Assembly: GCA_945865935.1 (NCBI GenBank)
Contig: CAMBFI010000006.1
Coordinates: 62,001 to 126,000, forward strand
Origin: Bordetella parapertussis
Lineage (GTDB): Bacteria; Pseudomonadota; Gammaproteobacteria; Burkholderiales; Burkholderiaceae_B
Direction of reading: 5' to 3'
Length of the DNA stretch: 64,000 nt
Part shown: positions 25,854 to 35,111 of the stretch, piece by piece
Numbering within the stretch: position 1 is the stretch's first letter
How the letters are laid out: the number at the start of each line of letters is the position of its first letter
Notes under the pieces: generated by a model
Told to the model about the DNA's origin: nothing
The model's database searches: none
The model's input: the letters and a program-made list of their open reading frames with translations, nothing else
Position numbers and translations under genes: made by a program

Positions 25854-27110
25854 ATGTCTGTCGCCACCCAGAACTCATCGGCCACCTTGCGTGTAAACGG
25901 CACCCGCCTCTGGGACTCTTTAATGGAACTCGCCAAGATTGGTGCCACGCCCAAAGGTGGGGTGTGCCGTCTTGCGCTGACGGATCTGGATCGGCAGGGG
26001 CGAGACTTTTTTGTGGCACAGGCTAAAGCCGCGGGCTGCACGATCCGTATCGATGCGGTTGGCAATATCTTTGCTCGACGAGCAGGCCGTAATAACGCCC
26101 TGCCCGCGATTTCAACCGGCAGTCACATCGACACGCAGCCAACCGGTGGGAGATTCGACGGAAACTATGGCGTCTTGGCGGGCATAGAAGTCATACAAAC
26201 ACTCAATGATGCGGGTATCGAGACGGAAGCACCCCTCGAGGTAATCGTCTGGACGAATGAGGAAGGATCGCGCTTTGTCCCGGTCATGATGGGCTCGGGT
26301 GCCTTTATCGGCGAATTTAAAACCGCTGACATTCTGGCGCAAAAAGACAAGGAAGGCACGACCGTTGGCGAAGCGCTCGCCGCCATCGGTTACGCGGGAA
26401 AGGATGTCCTTGATCCAAAAACTTTTGGAGCGTATTTCGAAGCGCATATCGAGCAAGGCCCTGTTTTGGAGGCCAATGACATCACAATTGGCGTGGTCAC
26501 GGGTGCGCTCGGCCAGCGTTGGTTTGACGTCGTCGTGACCGGCTCAGAAGCTCACGCAGGCCCGACCCCAATGGCCTTGAGACAAGACGCATTGCTCGCG
26601 GCCTCGCGTGTCATCCAAGCGGTGAACCAGATCGCGCTAGACTACGCTCCCAATGCACGAGGTACGGTTGGGATGTTAGATAACTATCCAAACTCACGTA
26701 ACGTGATTCCAGGTACGGTTAAGTTTTCCGTGGATTTCCGCGCAGATACGGATGCAACACTCACAAAAATGGTTGACAGCCTTCAGGCTCAAGCCAAGAG
26801 CATCGCGACACAAGGGAAAGTCAGCATCGACATTAAGCAAGTGGTGTATTTCCCTCCGCAAGCGTTCGCAGCAGAACTTGTCAATGCCGTGCGCAGTGGG
26901 GCACGAACTATCGGCTTAAGCGAAATGGACGTGGTGAGTGGTGCGGGACACGATGCGGTATATATGGCGCGTGTCGCGCCCACAGCAATGATCTTTGTTC
27001 CGTGCAAAGACGGTATCAGTCACAATGAAATCGAAGATGCTCGCCCCGAGCATCTCGAGGCGGGCTGCAACGTTCTGTTGCATGCGATGCTTGATCGCGC
27101 CCGCCGCTGA
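25854..27110 (+). CDS. M20-family hydantoinase/carbamoylase amidase
   Basis: This zinc amidohydrolase (418 residues from ATG 25854) is of the type that cleaves N-carbamoyl-amino acids, ureidoglycolate, beta-ureidopropionate or allantoate. The metal motif GSHIDTQPTGGRFDGNYGVLAG is near residue 90, EVIVWTNEEGSRF supplies further ligands, EAHIEQGPVLE follows, and GAGHDAVYMARVAPTAMIFVP is the C-terminal histidine region. The dimerisation lid sits between about 215 and 325. It has no hydantoinase partner nearby; possible users include carbamoyl intermediates of pyrimidine or purine breakdown. It ends 4 bases from the converging pckG. Confidence 0.93.
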   Translation: MSVATQNSSATLRVNGTRLWDSLMELAKIGATPKGGVCRLALTDLDRQGRDFFVAQAKAAGCTIRIDAVGNIFARRAGRNNALPAISTGSHIDTQPTGGRFDGNYGVLAGIEVIQTLNDAGIETEAPLEVIVWTNEEGSRFVPVMMGSGAFIGEFKTADILAQKDKEGTTVGEALAAIGYAGKDVLDPKTFGAYFEAHIEQGPVLEANDITIGVVTGALGQRWFDVVVTGSEAHAGPTPMALRQDALLAASRVIQAVNQIALDYAPNARGTVGMLDNYPNSRNVIPGTVKFSVDFRADTDATLTKMVDSLQAQAKSIATQGKVSIDIKQVVYFPPQAFAAELVNAVRSGARTIGLSEMDVVSGAGHDAVYMARVAPTAMIFVPCKDGISHNEIEDARPEHLEAGCNVLLHAMLDRARR

Positions 27111-27114
27111 AAGC

Positions 27115-28971
27115 CTAGCTCAGTCGTGATTCGAACGCAGCTCTGATTTTCAAGAGATGCGCTGGAAGACCATGGGCTAATTTTTCGAACAGCTCGTCGT
27201 GCAGCTTGAACTCTTGCTTCCAGGCTCCGACGTCGATCGACGTGATCTTCTTGAACTTATCTGCTGAAAAATCCATCCCGGACCAGTCGATGTCTTCGTA
27301 GCGAGGGGTGATGCCGAACACGTGCTCGCTGCCTTGCGCGTCGCCTTCGATGCGACCCAACATCCATTTCAGGACGCGTGTGTTGTCGCTAAACCCAGGC
27401 CACACAAATTTACCGTTCTCATCGGTGCGGAACCAGTTCACACAGAAAATCTTCGGCAACTTTGTACCAGTGCTTTGCAGTCGGTTACCCAAGGACAACC
27501 AATGTTCAAAATACTCAGCCATGTTGTAACCACAGAACGGTAGCATCGCAAACGGATCACGACGCACAATACCCTGTTGCCCAACCGCCGCCGCTGTGGT
27601 TTCTGAACCCATGGTGGCGGCCATGTACACGCCTTCGGCCCAGTCACGCGCTTCAGTGACAAGCGGCACAGTCGTCGAGCGACGACCACCAAAGATAAAC
27701 GCATCGATCACAACACCCGCGGGGTTATCCCACTCGGAATCTAGAACCGGGTTCTGTGTCGCAGAGACCGTAAAGCGAGCATTCGGATGCGCTGCCTTGA
27801 CGCCTTTCTCTTTAGCAGACTCAGGGGTCCAGTCGCGACCCTGCCAATCAATGCAGTGAGCAGGAGGCACCTTGGTCATGCCTTCCCACCAGACATCGCC
27901 GTCGTCAGTCAGCGCGACGTTCGTAAAAATTGTGTCTTTCTTAAGCGTGGCCATGCAGTTGAAGTTCGACTGCTCGTTGGTGCCAGGCGCCACACCGAAG
28001 TAGCCGGCCTCGGGATTAATTGCCCTGAGGTTGCCCTGTGCGTCAGGCTTAATCCAAGCAATGTCATCACCAATCGTCGTAATCCTCCAACCCTGCTGAG
28101 CAAGCCCGGCAGGTGGGATCAGCATGGCAAAGTTTGTTTTTCCACACGCGGACGGGAAAGCCGCGGCAACATGGTATTTTTTACCCCACGGCGCTTGCAC
28201 GCCCAAGATCAACATGTGCTCAGCCAGCCAGCCTACTGATTTTTCGTTGGCCTCACTACGTCCCATTGTGGACGCAATGCGCAACGCGAAACACTTCTTG
28301 CCCAGTAAGGCGTTTCCACCATAGCCTGAGCCATACGACCAGATTTCGCGTGTTTCAGGGAAGTGCACGATGTATTTCGTTTCGTTACAGGGCCAAACCA
28401 CGTCTTTCTGCCCCGCCGACAGGGGTGCGCCAACGGTATGCACACATGGGACGAACTCCCCGTCTGTACCGAGAACGTCATACACCTTCTTGCCCATGCG
28501 CGTCATCATGCGCATGTTCACAACAACATAAGGGGAGTCGGACAGTTCAATGCCAATCTGCGCAATCGGAGAGCCCAATGGCCCCATCGAGAACGGAATG
28601 ACATACAAGGTGCGTCCCTGCATGGCCCCTTCGAACAACTCATCAAGCTTGGTGCGCATTTCAGCAGGCGCGATCCAGTTATTGGTTGGTCCGGCGGCGT
28701 TTTTGTCCTGGCTGCAAATGAAAGTGCGATCTTCGACGCGAGCAACGTCGTCTGGCGACGAGCGTGCCAAAAACGAATTGGGGCGCTTGGCGGGGTTGAG
28801 CTTGAGAAGCATCCCAGTCTGTACCATCTCCGCACATAAGCGGTCATATTCCTCTTGGGATCCGTCACACCACACTACGTTGGCGGGCTTAACTTTGGCG
28901 GCAATTGCCGCAACCCAATCTTTTAAGCCTTGATGACGGACGTATTCAGGAGCATTCAATGAAGGATTCAT
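27115..28971 (-). CDS. pckG: Phosphoenolpyruvate carboxykinase (GTP)
   Basis: This enzyme converts oxaloacetate and GTP to phosphoenolpyruvate at the start of gluconeogenesis. The 618-residue length is right for the GTP form. Diagnostic pieces are [34 protein letters not shown], the P-loop [13 protein letters not shown] near 270-285, [10 protein letters not shown], and [14 protein letters not shown]. It converges on the M20 amidase gene (4-base gap). The combination with sucCD and pyk suits growth on organic and amino acids. Confidence 0.97.
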   Translation of the reverse strand: MNPSLNAPEYVRHQGLKDWVAAIAAKVKPANVVWCDGSQEEYDRLCAEMVQTGMLLKLNPAKRPNSFLARSSPDDVARVEDRTFICSQDKNAAGPTNNWIAPAEMRTKLDELFEGAMQGRTLYVIPFSMGPLGSPIAQIGIELSDSPYVVVNMRMMTRMGKKVYDVLGTDGEFVPCVHTVGAPLSAGQKDVVWPCNETKYIVHFPETREIWSYGSGYGGNALLGKKCFALRIASTMGRSEANEKSVGWLAEHMLILGVQAPWGKKYHVAAAFPSACGKTNFAMLIPPAGLAQQGWRITTIGDDIAWIKPDAQGNLRAINPEAGYFGVAPGTNEQSNFNCMATLKKDTIFTNVALTDDGDVWWEGMTKVPPAHCIDWQGRDWTPESAKEKGVKAAHPNARFTVSATQNPVLDSEWDNPAGVVIDAFIFGGRRSTTVPLVTEARDWAEGVYMAATMGSETTAAAVGQQGIVRRDPFAMLPFCGYNMAEYFEHWLSLGNRLQSTGTKLPKIFCVNWFRTDENGKFVWPGFSDNTRVLKWMLGRIEGDAQGSEHVFGITPRYEDIDWSGMDFSADKFKKITSIDVGAWKQEFKLHDELFEKLAHGLPAHLLKIRAAFESRLS

Positions 28972-29201
28972 GTCAGTGTTTCAAAATGGTGACAGGATTA
29001 AAACTCGATAACCTGCAATGGTAGCACCGTAGAGGACCATCACGAGCCCATTCCCTGCCTTAATGTGTGCATTTCCGCGCCGCAACATCATTTGTTACGA
29101 TCGAGGCACGTTAAGAGCGTTTTAGCTACAATATGACAGAACTTGCGGCAGGATAGCCCTCTTTCATCAAGAGCTAAATAAGTCTTTTTAGGAGAAACTA
29201 C

Positions 29202-29528
29202 ATGCTACGAATCTCTGCTCGCACAATCGTTGCACTGTCGCTGACAACGATGGCACTCACGCTCCTCCCGCTGCAGGGTCAGGCACAGCAACCTTTGAAC
29301 AAAGTCGGATCCTGTCCAAGCGGCTATCACACCAGTGGGAACTACTGCACCCCCTCCTCGGCCAGCACAAAACCAGCCATCACCAAAGTGGGGGCATGCC
29401 CTTCTGGCTACCACACGAGCGGAAACTATTGCTTGGCGAGTCGCGCCTCCGCCAAGCCAGCCGTCATTAAGTCGGGGAGTTGTCCGAGTGGTTATCACAC
29501 GAGTGGGGCTTATTGTTTGCGGAATTAA
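29202..29528 (+). CDS. Small exported protein with three cysteine repeats
   Basis: This 108-residue protein starts at ATG 29202 with AGGAGA upstream. Residues 1-29 form a Sec signal (MLRISARTIVALSLTTMALT, cleaved near QGQAQ). The mature part is almost only three tandem copies of a block of about 27-29 residues: K-V/S-G-S/A-CPSGYHTSG-N/A-YC followed by a Ser/Ala/Lys/Pro spacer. Each copy carries two cysteines 10 residues apart, suggesting three disulfide-closed loops in the periplasm or outside the cell. I recognise no family. Its own ribosome-binding site and wide upstream gap (230 bases) indicate an independent transcript. Confidence 0.8.
   Translation: MLRISARTIVALSLTTMALTLLPLQGQAQQPLNKVGSCPSGYHTSGNYCTPSSASTKPAITKVGACPSGYHTSGNYCLASRASAKPAVIKSGSCPSGYHTSGAYCLRN
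29338..29518 (+). repeat. Internal CPSGYHTSGxYC tandem repeat region (DNA level of the exported protein)
   Basis: Three in-frame copies of CPSGYHTSG followed by one residue and YC, spaced about 28 codons apart. Codon choices differ among the copies although the amino acids are nearly the same, which suggests an old duplication held by selection on the protein, not a recent DNA-level expansion. Boundaries are approximate. Confidence 0.7.
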
Positions 29529-29531
29529 TCG

Positions 29532-29568
29532 CCGCAGGGCGACTTCGAGGCATTCAGTGCCTCTGCGG
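29532..29568. terminator. Possible stem-loop after the repeat protein
   Basis: CCGCA (29532-29536) pairs with TGCGG (29564-29568), enclosing GAGGCA (29547-29552), loop TTCAG, and TGCCTC (29558-29563). The stem is strong but is not followed by a T-run, so termination is uncertain; it could also stabilise the 3' end of the mRNA. Confidence 0.35.
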
Positions 29569-29658
29569 AGTATATTTACCAGCAAGCCAAAGAATAAAAT
29601 TGCACTGACAAAAATAAATGACACACGCGTTTAAAACACGAGCGCTGGAGATAACCAT

Positions 29659-30537
29659 ATGACCTTGCACTTCAAGAAACTGCATCCAAGCTTCATGGCT
29701 GAAGTCAGCCCAGTGGATTTAAGAACCTTGACGGACCAAGGGACGCTTGCGTCTATCAGAGCAGCCATGACAGAGTTTGGCGTCTTAGTTTTCCATGACC
29801 AGCACTTTAGCTACGACGATCAAATTGAGTTCGCGCAACGCCTCGACGGCGTGCTGCACAGCAAAACATCCTCTTCCGTTCTAAGTAAGAACCGCTTTGG
29901 TAACGAAGCCTTGACTGACATTTCGAACGTTGGGCAGGATGGCAACATCCTTGAGGCGGCAGACCGCAGAAGGATGAATGGCATTAGCAACCGCATCTGG
30001 CACACCGATGCCTCGTTTGAAGAACCGGCAGGTCGTTACTCAATGCTCTATGCCCGAAACATTCCACCGGTGCGTGCCGACACAGAGTTTGCCGATATGC
30101 GTGCAGCCTACGACGCGCTCGATGCGGGGACGAAGGCGACAATCGAAGATCTTCACGCCTATCATTCGATCGTGTACTCCCGCCACACCATGGGTTTTGA
30201 TTTTTCGCCCGAAGAGAGTGCAAAGCTGCCTGGCGCAACACATCCACTCGTCAGAAAGTTTGCTGACTCACACAGAAAGTCTCTGTACCTCGCCTCACAT
30301 GCCGCACACATCACGGAATGGCCCGTCCCAGAGGGGCGCTTACTGCTCAAGGACCTAATCGAGCACGCGACGCGCAGAGAGTTTCTGTATAGCCACGAGT
30401 GGGCGCTCGGTGATCTGGTTATCTGGGACAACCGGACCACTATGCATCGGGCTCGACCCTTCGATGACAAGGCTTACAAGCGTGAGCTCACACGAGTCAC
30501 CACGCTTGATCTACCTCTTGCTATGTCCCAACCTTAA
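29659..30537 (+). CDS. TauD/TfdA-family Fe(II)/2-oxoglutarate dioxygenase
   Basis: This 292-residue non-haem iron enzyme couples oxidation of 2-oxoglutarate to hydroxylation of a substrate. The iron triad is visible: His115 and Asp117 in NRIWHTDASFEEP, and His263 in TTMHRARPFD, followed by a 2-oxoglutarate-binding Arg in KRELTRVT. The family includes taurine and 2,4-D dioxygenases, and the substrate is often an aromatic or sulfonated acid. The 3' end overlaps the converging aspartate-dehydrogenase-like gene by 17 bases. No substrate-binding partner is adjacent. Confidence 0.92.
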   Translation: MTLHFKKLHPSFMAEVSPVDLRTLTDQGTLASIRAAMTEFGVLVFHDQHFSYDDQIEFAQRLDGVLHSKTSSSVLSKNRFGNEALTDISNVGQDGNILEAADRRRMNGISNRIWHTDASFEEPAGRYSMLYARNIPPVRADTEFADMRAAYDALDAGTKATIEDLHAYHSIVYSRHTMGFDFSPEESAKLPGATHPLVRKFADSHRKSLYLASHAAHITEWPVPEGRLLLKDLIEHATRREFLYSHEWALGDLVIWDNRTTMHRARPFDDKAYKRELTRVTTLDLPLAMSQP

Positions 30538-31348
30538 AGCCAGACTGCATCTTGCGCAGCAGAGCAATCACGCTCTGCGCAACAATTCGACCAGTCTTTG
30601 GGTTCTCAGAGGGAATGTTCTCCATCGTCATGGTGAATTTCGCTGAATCGGAATCCACGACGATCGTATGCGTATTGCGTACCACACCCGGGTCAGCCCA
30701 GATTTCGAGCAAGGTCTTTTCTGGGCCCACTCCGGCTAACGCCAGCGCCACCACCACATTCAGGTTTGCAGGGAAGCCCTTGGCCGCATCCCGTGCATTG
30801 CCCTCGAAGACCTTCTTGGCTTCGGTTAAGCCCTCGATGCTGATCTTGTTCTCAATCAAGTGAGGTGCGCCCGCCAGGCCGTTCGGGGGCTTGCGCGTGA
30901 CCATGCGTACGGTGTGAATCGTGCCCTCGGCTGCAGCGATCATGGCGTCTAAGCCGATCAAGGCGCCGGTAGGAACATGAATCACACCGCCCTGCGTCTT
31001 GGCGGCCTCGATGAGCTCTGGATGAAACAGCAGCGCACCCACAGACAACACCACCACCTGCTTCTTGGCCTTGAGAAATGGCGTGACGATCTCAGACAAC
31101 AACGCCGCGGGTGCACACTCGATCACCAAATCAGCCTCAGGCTCTAGCTGGGCAATGGTCAATACCTTGACGGGATGCGCAAGCGAGGAAACAAAACTCG
31201 CCGCCTTGACATGATCCTTTGCCGAGACCGCAGTCAAGACCACCCCCGGCACTTTGCCGGCAGCTAGACTTTGTGCGATCGACTTACCGATGGCGCCCAG
31301 ACCTGCGATGGCAACACGCAATGGCTTCGAGGCTTGTGTTTGAGACAT
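30521..31348 (-). CDS. Aspartate dehydrogenase family protein (NadX-like)
   Basis: This 275-residue NAD(P)-dependent enzyme has the Rossmann start RVAIAGLGAIGKSIAQSLA, then DLVIECAPAALLSEI, VVVLSVGALLFHPEL, GVIHVPTGALIGLDAM, and the conserved GFPANLNVVVALALAGVG. NadX oxidises L-aspartate to iminosuccinate; in catabolic clusters the family may instead act on other 2-amino dicarboxylates. It is the last gene of the leftward set LeuC/LeuD/methyltransferase/PrpD/Bug, 51 bases after the Bug gene, and overlaps the converging dioxygenase by 17 bases. Confidence 0.85.
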   Translation of the reverse strand: MSQTQASKPLRVAIAGLGAIGKSIAQSLAAGKVPGVVLTAVSAKDHVKAASFVSSLAHPVKVLTIAQLEPEADLVIECAPAALLSEIVTPFLKAKKQVVVLSVGALLFHPELIEAAKTQGGVIHVPTGALIGLDAMIAAAEGTIHTVRMVTRKPPNGLAGAPHLIENKISIEGLTEAKKVFEGNARDAAKGFPANLNVVVALALAGVGPEKTLLEIWADPGVVRNTHTIVVDSDSAKFTMTMENIPSENPKTGRIVAQSVIALLRKMQSGFKVGT

Positions 31349-31399
31349 AGTTTTACAACCTAAAGAAAAAATGAGACATGAAATTTTTATCCAAACAAT

Positions 31400-32428
31400 C
31401 TAATCAATCTTCATATTTGAAGACTTCACAATCTGCGCATATTTTGCCACCTCTGCACGGATGTGCTCACCAAATGCAGCGGGAGTGCCTCCGATAATCT
31501 CAATGCCGCGCTCGGCTAGATTTTTCTTGATAGCAGGATCCTGCAACACTTTATTCAGTGCCGTATTCATGGTGGAAATTGCAAGCGGCGCGGTCCCCAC
31601 CGGTGCGATGATCCCGTACCAAGAGTCCGTCTCAAACTTCGGGAGACCTTGCTCAGCAATCGTTGGGATTTCTGGCGCGAGGGGTGCTCGAGTCAAATAG
31701 GTGGTTCCAAGCGCCTTTAGTTTGCCGCTGCGAATGTGTGCGATGAAATCCGGCAGATTCCCGAACATCAAATCGATGTTGCCCGCCAACAAGTCAGTCA
31801 GCGCAGGACCCTGTGCCTTGTAAGGCACATGCACCATATCGATTCCAGCCATCGTTTTGAGCATCTCGCCCGCAAAGTGCGGAGTCGTGCCATTACCGAA
31901 AGATCCGTAGGAAAGTTTGCCAGGATTCTTCTTGGCATACGCGATCAACTCTTGCAGATTATTAATGCCCAAGCTAGGCTTGATTGCGAGCACGTTGGCT
32001 GTCTTTGCCAGCAAAATCACTGGCGCTAAATCATCCAGCGTCTTGTAAGGCAACGCCTTGACGAGCGTCTGGTTAACGGTGAAGCTATTGGCCACGCCAC
32101 CAAAGGTGTGCTGATCAGTAGCCTTGGCCACCGCATCGACGCCGATGACTGTTCCAGCGCCAGGCTTATTCTCTACGATCACTGGATTGGCGAGATCGCG
32201 CCCAACTTCAACAGACAACAGTCGCACCACCGCATCGAGGGTGCTCGCGCCACCCGGGAACGGAACAATCATGCGGATCGGCTGAGTGGGCCAAGCTTTC
32301 GCCGGGGCCGTCTGTGCCTGGGCTGTGACAGCAGGCGCCAGCACCGCGGCGCAAACAGTCAGCGCCGAACCAAGCAAACACCGACGACGTAACACGGACC
32401 AAATAAAACCTGAGCGAACAATTGACAT
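31400..32428 (-). CDS. Bug-family (TctC-like) periplasmic solute receptor
   Basis: This 342-residue tripartite tricarboxylate receptor binds small carboxylates or related solutes. I start at ATG 32428 because AAGGAG lies 6 bases upstream. The N-terminal leader is long, with RRRCLLGSAL and an AQAQTAPAKA cleavage region, so a Tat-type leader is possible. The mature protein shows WPTQPIRMIVPFPGG, VENKPGAGTVIG, KPSLGINNLQELIAYAKKNPGKLSYGSFGNG and VPYKAQGPALTDLLAGNIDLMF. No TctA/TctB membrane genes are near. It is in the organic-acid set between PrpD and the aspartate dehydrogenase, so it probably captures that pathway's substrate. Confidence 0.93.
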   Translation of the reverse strand: MSIVRSGFIWSVLRRRCLLGSALTVCAAVLAPAVTAQAQTAPAKAWPTQPIRMIVPFPGGASTLDAVVRLLSVEVGRDLANPVIVENKPGAGTVIGVDAVAKATDQHTFGGVANSFTVNQTLVKALPYKTLDDLAPVILLAKTANVLAIKPSLGINNLQELIAYAKKNPGKLSYGSFGNGTTPHFAGEMLKTMAGIDMVHVPYKAQGPALTDLLAGNIDLMFGNLPDFIAHIRSGKLKALGTTYLTRAPLAPEIPTIAEQGLPKFETDSWYGIIAPVGTAPLAISTMNTALNKVLQDPAIKKNLAERGIEIIGGTPAAFGEHIRAEVAKYAQIVKSSNMKID

Positions 32429-32438
32429 GACCAACTCC

Positions 32439-33812
32439 TTAAGCTTTTCCAGAAACAAACGTCATCAACGCGCCGGCATCACGTGCACGATCCAGCGACC
32501 ATACCGCATCAATCAAAGGTTCAACCTGAACGCCTGATTTCCCATACGCACAGAGTGTGCGCAATTTTTCTTCAATCTGTTTATCCGTTAGCGGCTTACC
32601 GGTCGAGCCTTGCGGCACCTCCACGGTACGGCTCAAGACAAAACCGTCTGCCCAGTGGACTCTCACTGTCGCTGCTTCGACACCATACGCGCTATCTTCG
32701 ATAAAGCAAACCTTTTGACCCAGCGCCTGGAGAGCGGGATCGGCAACAGCCTCATCACTAAACTCAGCCAGCCCTGCCCGCCCTCGAACGAGCGAAACCG
32801 GCACCGCATGCTGCGCACTCACTTGCGACTCTCGACCCGTTCGGATACCAAGGCGATCGGTACGCTGCTTCAGTAAGGGGCGACCCACTAATTCAATGCG
32901 GGAAATGTTCTGCACCGAACGCTGAACAAACTGTGCATCGCTGGCGATGTCCAAACAGGCATCGATCACAGGGTTAAGCACAACCCCACAAGGATAAGGT
33001 TTGTAGGTGTTCTGTAATAGCTCCCATCGACTTCCTAAGTCTGACACCACCGCATCAAAATCCGGCACATCGCAAGTCACCGGCATGAATCCACGCACCC
33101 CTTCAATCGGGGCCTTAGGTCCATCAAAATTCTGCTGGGCAAGCAGTGCTGCAATCATTCCGTTTCGCGCTGCGTTACCCATACTCACGCTTTTAGCCAT
33201 CGTTCCAAGCGACTCAACCAAGCCCCCGGCTTGTACAGAGGCGGACCCAAGCGCCCAAAGAGACTGTTGCTCTGTCAGGCCTAGCAAGCGGGCGGATGCA
33301 CATGCCGCACCAAATACTCCGCAGGTCGAGGTAATGTGCCAGCCGCGCGCGTAGTGGCCAGGCGAGACTCCGTTCCCAATCCGACACTCTACTTCTGCCC
33401 CAACGATGAAGCTCAAGAGTGCCTCAGCACCCGTGACCGTGTGCGCTTGTGCCCAAGCAAACACTGGGGACGCCACCGGGGCCGTTGGATGAATAATCGT
33501 GGGGATATGTGTATCGTCAAAATCAAAAACGTTTGCAGCGATCGTATTCATCGCTGCGGCAGTAAGCACATCCATCCGCTCGACACGCCCAATAATCGTT
33601 GCTTGTGGCGAATTGGAAAACGCGCCATACACACGCAGCGCTTTCTCAATCGTGGGGTCATAACAGGCCGAAAGCGCGGTTGCAAAGTAGTTCAATAACG
33701 AACGCTTCGCTTCATGTCGTACCTGTTCGGGAACGTCATTCCATTCAAACTCAGCGGTGAATTTCGCTAGTTGGCGCGAGACATCTGGAACCACCTTAGA
33801 TGCGGGACTCAT
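32439..33812 (-). CDS. MmgE/PrpD family protein
   Basis: This enzyme of the 2-methylcitrate dehydratase / cis-aconitate decarboxylase / iminodisuccinate epimerase superfamily is 457 residues when started at MSPASK (33812). Typical pieces are NTIAANVFDFDDTHIPTIIHPTAPV, the catalytic-region YARGWHITSTCGVFGAACASARLLGLT, GTMAKSVSMGNAARNGMIAALLA and YPCGVVLNPVIDACL. It precedes the Bug receptor gene by about 10 bases. The reaction is uncertain; the neighbouring aconitase-like LeuC/LeuD pair suggests a tricarboxylic or related acid. Confidence 0.9.
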   Translation of the reverse strand: MSPASKVVPDVSRQLAKFTAEFEWNDVPEQVRHEAKRSLLNYFATALSACYDPTIEKALRVYGAFSNSPQATIIGRVERMDVLTAAAMNTIAANVFDFDDTHIPTIIHPTAPVASPVFAWAQAHTVTGAEALLSFIVGAEVECRIGNGVSPGHYARGWHITSTCGVFGAACASARLLGLTEQQSLWALGSASVQAGGLVESLGTMAKSVSMGNAARNGMIAALLAQQNFDGPKAPIEGVRGFMPVTCDVPDFDAVVSDLGSRWELLQNTYKPYPCGVVLNPVIDACLDIASDAQFVQRSVQNISRIELVGRPLLKQRTDRLGIRTGRESQVSAQHAVPVSLVRGRAGLAEFSDEAVADPALQALGQKVCFIEDSAYGVEAATVRVHWADGFVLSRTVEVPQGSTGKPLTDKQIEEKLRTLCAYGKSGVQVEPLIDAVWSLDRARDAGALMTFVSGKA

Positions 33813-33881
33813 CAGCATTCTTCTTTTCTTCGTTATTCAAACTTTTAGACCACAGCGTGCATTCAAACTAGAGCCAAGGCG

Positions 33882-34613
33882 TCATGACTTCGCGACAGCA
33901 GAGATCACAAGCTGTCGTCCATAGACAACCTGATCCGACAAGGCCTGCGACCACAACGTACGTATGCTCTCGGAATCCGCCTTGCGAAACTGACGTCGGG
34001 CATAGTTTTTCACAATCCAACCCAAGCCACGTTCCCAGACTCGACGCGGCTTTGGTTCATCCACCTCATGTACAGAAATTTCTTCGAAACCATTTAGACC
34101 CAACAACAACCAGAGCTGGAAAAGCCCGAGACTCAGCCAAGGCATATGGGGTTCGGGCGTATCGTTTTGCGCAAACCAAGAGTAAGACCTGGGATAGCCT
34201 TGGATCATATGATTGACCCGTGCACCGACATAGTTCGGATTAGGTACGGACAGCACGAAACGTCCACGAGGATTTAAATGTTGCCGTACGCTTTGGACAA
34301 AACTGCCTGGATTCTGCAGATACCCCATTGCCTCGCAGCAAACAATCGCATCGTAACGTCCAAGTTCGTTAGGGACGCCAGCGTTGAAATCTGCATGAAC
34401 GAATAAGCCATACCCCTGGGGAGCCGGTGAGTAAAAATCGATTCCATCTATAACGACGGGATGTGCCAGCGCATTGAGCAACCATCCGTCACCACAACAT
34501 ATGTCCAACACTCTGCGAGGAGCAAAGACATTCAACGCATCCGCGACGGCACGCCGATGCGCCTTGCTACCCGTCATTGCATGCGTCAGAGTATCTTTCG
34601 AGACATCAACCAT
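33882..34613 (-). CDS. Class I SAM-dependent methyltransferase in the organic-acid cluster
   Basis: This 243-residue soluble methyltransferase has a SAM motif VLDICCGDGWLLNALA near 35-50, YDAIVCCEAMGYLQNPGSFVQ, and RGRFVLSVPNPNYVGARVNHM. It overlaps LeuD-like by 8 bases and is followed by PrpD after about 69 bases. Its position among aconitase-family genes makes a carboxylate methyltransferase (in the way Tam methylates trans-aconitate) plausible, yet DNA, rRNA or quinone targets cannot be excluded by sequence. Confidence 0.85.
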   Translation of the reverse strand: MVDVSKDTLTHAMTGSKAHRRAVADALNVFAPRRVLDICCGDGWLLNALAHPVVIDGIDFYSPAPQGYGLFVHADFNAGVPNELGRYDAIVCCEAMGYLQNPGSFVQSVRQHLNPRGRFVLSVPNPNYVGARVNHMIQGYPRSYSWFAQNDTPEPHMPWLSLGLFQLWLLLGLNGFEEISVHEVDEPKPRRVWERGLGWIVKNYARRQFRKADSESIRTLWSQALSDQVVYGRQLVISAVAKS

Positions 34614-35097
34614 GCTTGCTCTTGTTCACAATGTAAGGGACGAGTCCTTGCGCATCGACAATCGCCTGAATGACAGGCGGCAATGGCGGCGTGTCAAAGC
34701 GCTTGCCACCTAAGACAAATGCACCCGCAGCGAGGTCCACATCAATACGATCCCCTGTACTCACCGAGGCGACAAGCTCAGGACACTCAAACACCGGCAG
34801 TCCAATGTTGATCGCATTGCGATAAAAAATGCGCGCGAAACTCGTTGCCACCACGCAAGAGATTCCGGCTGCCCGAATCGCGATGGGCGCGTGCTCTCGG
34901 GACGACCCGGAACCAAAGTTTCGACCCGCCACAATAATGTCACCCGCCTTGACACGCTGCACAAAGTCCGGATCCAGTCCCTCCATGCAGTGTCCAGCAA
35001 GCTCTTCAGGGCGCCTTAACGTGAGGTAGCGGCCAGGAATAATCGTATCGGTATCGACATTGTCACCATAACGATGCACACAAACGGATGAAATCAT
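34606..35097 (-). CDS. LeuD-like small subunit of 3-isopropylmalate dehydratase family
   Basis: This 163-residue swivelling-domain subunit has YGDNVDTDTIIPGRYLTLRRPEELAGHCMEG near the start and the signature AGRNFGSGSSREHAPIAI, plus CVVATSFARIFYRNAINIGLPV. It follows the LeuC-like gene at 14 bases and overlaps the methyltransferase. No leuA or leuB is nearby; therefore this is more likely a catabolic dehydratase (homoaconitase-like or for a dimethylmalate/citramalate-type acid) than the leucine enzyme. The length is that of archaeal-type LeuD. Confidence 0.9.
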   Translation of the reverse strand: MISSVCVHRYGDNVDTDTIIPGRYLTLRRPEELAGHCMEGLDPDFVQRVKAGDIIVAGRNFGSGSSREHAPIAIRAAGISCVVATSFARIFYRNAINIGLPVFECPELVASVSTGDRIDVDLAAGAFVLGGKRFDTPPLPPVIQAIVDAQGLVPYIVNKSKHG

Positions 35098-35111
35098 GAA
35101 CTGTGACCTAT

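Noticed and set aside
27787-28239. 150-codon frame on the + strand opposite pckG
   Set aside because: Shadow of a conserved gene, no start signal and no recognisable domain.
30552-30583. Strong imperfect stem (TTGCGCAG...CTCTGCGCAA) near the convergent ends of two genes
   Set aside because: It lies inside the aspartate-dehydrogenase coding region, has a 3-base bulge and no T-run in either direction; coding constraint explains it well enough.
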